Source: Deltaproteobacteria bacterium
GTDB taxonomy: Bacteria > Myxococcota > UBA796 > SXON01
Reading direction: 5' to 3'
DNA: 6,302 bases
Assembly: GCA_947483545.1 (NCBI GenBank)
Contig: CANKNP010000302.1
Span: 1 to 6,302, forward strand
The stretch's first letter is position 1; every line of letters starts with the position of its first letter. This document shows, one piece after another, positions 6,067-6,302 of this stretch. Made by a program: the position numbers and the translations under genes. The notes under the pieces were generated by a model that worked only from the letters and a program-made list of their open reading frames with translations, did no database searches and was not told the DNA's origin.

Positions 6067-6110
6067 CCCCCCTCCGCCCTTCGGGCACCTCCCCCCTAAA
6101 AGGGGGGAGG
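6067..6110. repeat. Dispersed hairpin repeat, copy C
   Basis: Bases 6067-6096 are identical to the 30-nt core of copies A and B, over 5 kb away. The 3' arm differs. Here 6088-6096 pairs with 6102-6110 (CCTCCCCCC with GGGGGGAGG) around a TAAAA loop, a nine-bp stem that could act as a terminator or REP-like element. It lies between the two candidate starts of the FG-GAP gene. Its minus-strand GGAGGGGGG runs into the TTG start and may supply that gene's ribosome site. Confidence 0.7.
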
Positions 6111-6140
6111 AAAGGGGAGGCCGTCCGCGCCGCCTCTCGG

Positions 6141-6302
6141 TCACGTCGCCTCCGTCCGTTGCAGGAGTTGCTGCACCACATCTCGATCGGCCGCCTCTGG
6201 GTCGATGGTCAGATACCGGCGTAGATCGCGCGCAGCTTCCGCTGGACGCTGGAGGTGCAGCAGCAGGAGAGCCCGGTCCCGGATCTCGCTGGACTGCTCG
6301 CC
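6141..6302 (-). CDS. C-terminus of a probable SirB1-like (transglutaminase-like/TPR) protein (partial)
   Basis: An open minus-strand frame enters from the right edge and stops at TGA 6141-6143, giving 53 residues. The sequence IRDRALLLLHLQRPAEAARDLRRYLTIDPEAADRDVV is an amphipathic TPR-like helix pair. The pattern RDR...L...L.R..EA..DL.RYL...P.A.D resembles the tail of SirB1-family proteins, which combine a transglutaminase-like domain with TPRs. That assignment rests on a short tail recalled from the family; another TPR protein is the main alternative. The stop overlaps the GTG at 6142-6144 of the FG-GAP frame by the GTGA arrangement, so the two may be translationally coupled if that start is used. 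Confidence 0.6.
   Translation of the reverse strand, partial: GEQSSEIRDRALLLLHLQRPAEAARDLRRYLTIDPEAADRDVVQQLLQRTEAT

Overview
This is a GC-rich bacterial window whose genes lie almost entirely on the minus strand. The style suggests a Myxococcota or related deltaproteobacterial lineage. The evidence is lipoproteins with Asp/Thr/Ser-rich linkers, a long array of MopE-type acidic DCDD...DNDCDG repeats, a C-terminal tail resembling MYXO-CTERM, and an FG-GAP propeller lipoprotein. The lineage is an inference; there is no rRNA or marker gene here.

Layout from right to left, in the direction of transcription: (a) 6141-6302, the last 53 codons of a gene whose end resembles the TPR-like tail of SirB1/transglutaminase-like proteins. 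(b) 4504-6063, or up to 6144, a secreted lipoprotein with seven FG-GAP Ca-binding motifs. (c) 3418-4470, a membrane protein with two N-terminal zinc ribbons, one TM helix and a Cys-rich C-terminal domain of unknown function. (d) 1056-3353, a SpoIID/LytB-domain lipoprotein fused to ten MopE-like repeats and ending in a Cys/hydrophobic/Arg tail. (e) 664-1055, a non-coding stretch filled with hairpin-forming repeats, including five tandem 39-40 bp units. (f) 61-663, a PrxQ/BCP-like peroxiredoxin lipoprotein. At the left edge, 1-60 looks like the end of a plus-strand gene that converges on (f) with no intergenic base.

The most interesting point is (f). A conventional reading splits it into two short ORFs because of a TGA at 388-390. 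Both halves are in one frame, and the TGA sits exactly where the peroxidatic cysteine of the PxxxTxxC motif belongs (PAAGTAG-TGA-TVEGCGYRD). A stem-loop with a GU-containing apical loop follows 17 nt after the TGA, much like a bacterial SECIS. The simplest reading is a selenocysteine-containing, membrane-anchored peroxiredoxin of 200 residues (Sec92) with a resolving Cys97.

Genes (b) to (d) are closely spaced (33 and 64 bp) and could share a transcript. All but the zinc-ribbon protein appear to be exported lipoproteins, so the window looks like a cell-envelope cluster. I see no evidence of a joint pathway. No RNA genes, CRISPR arrays, insertion sequences or phage genes are visible.
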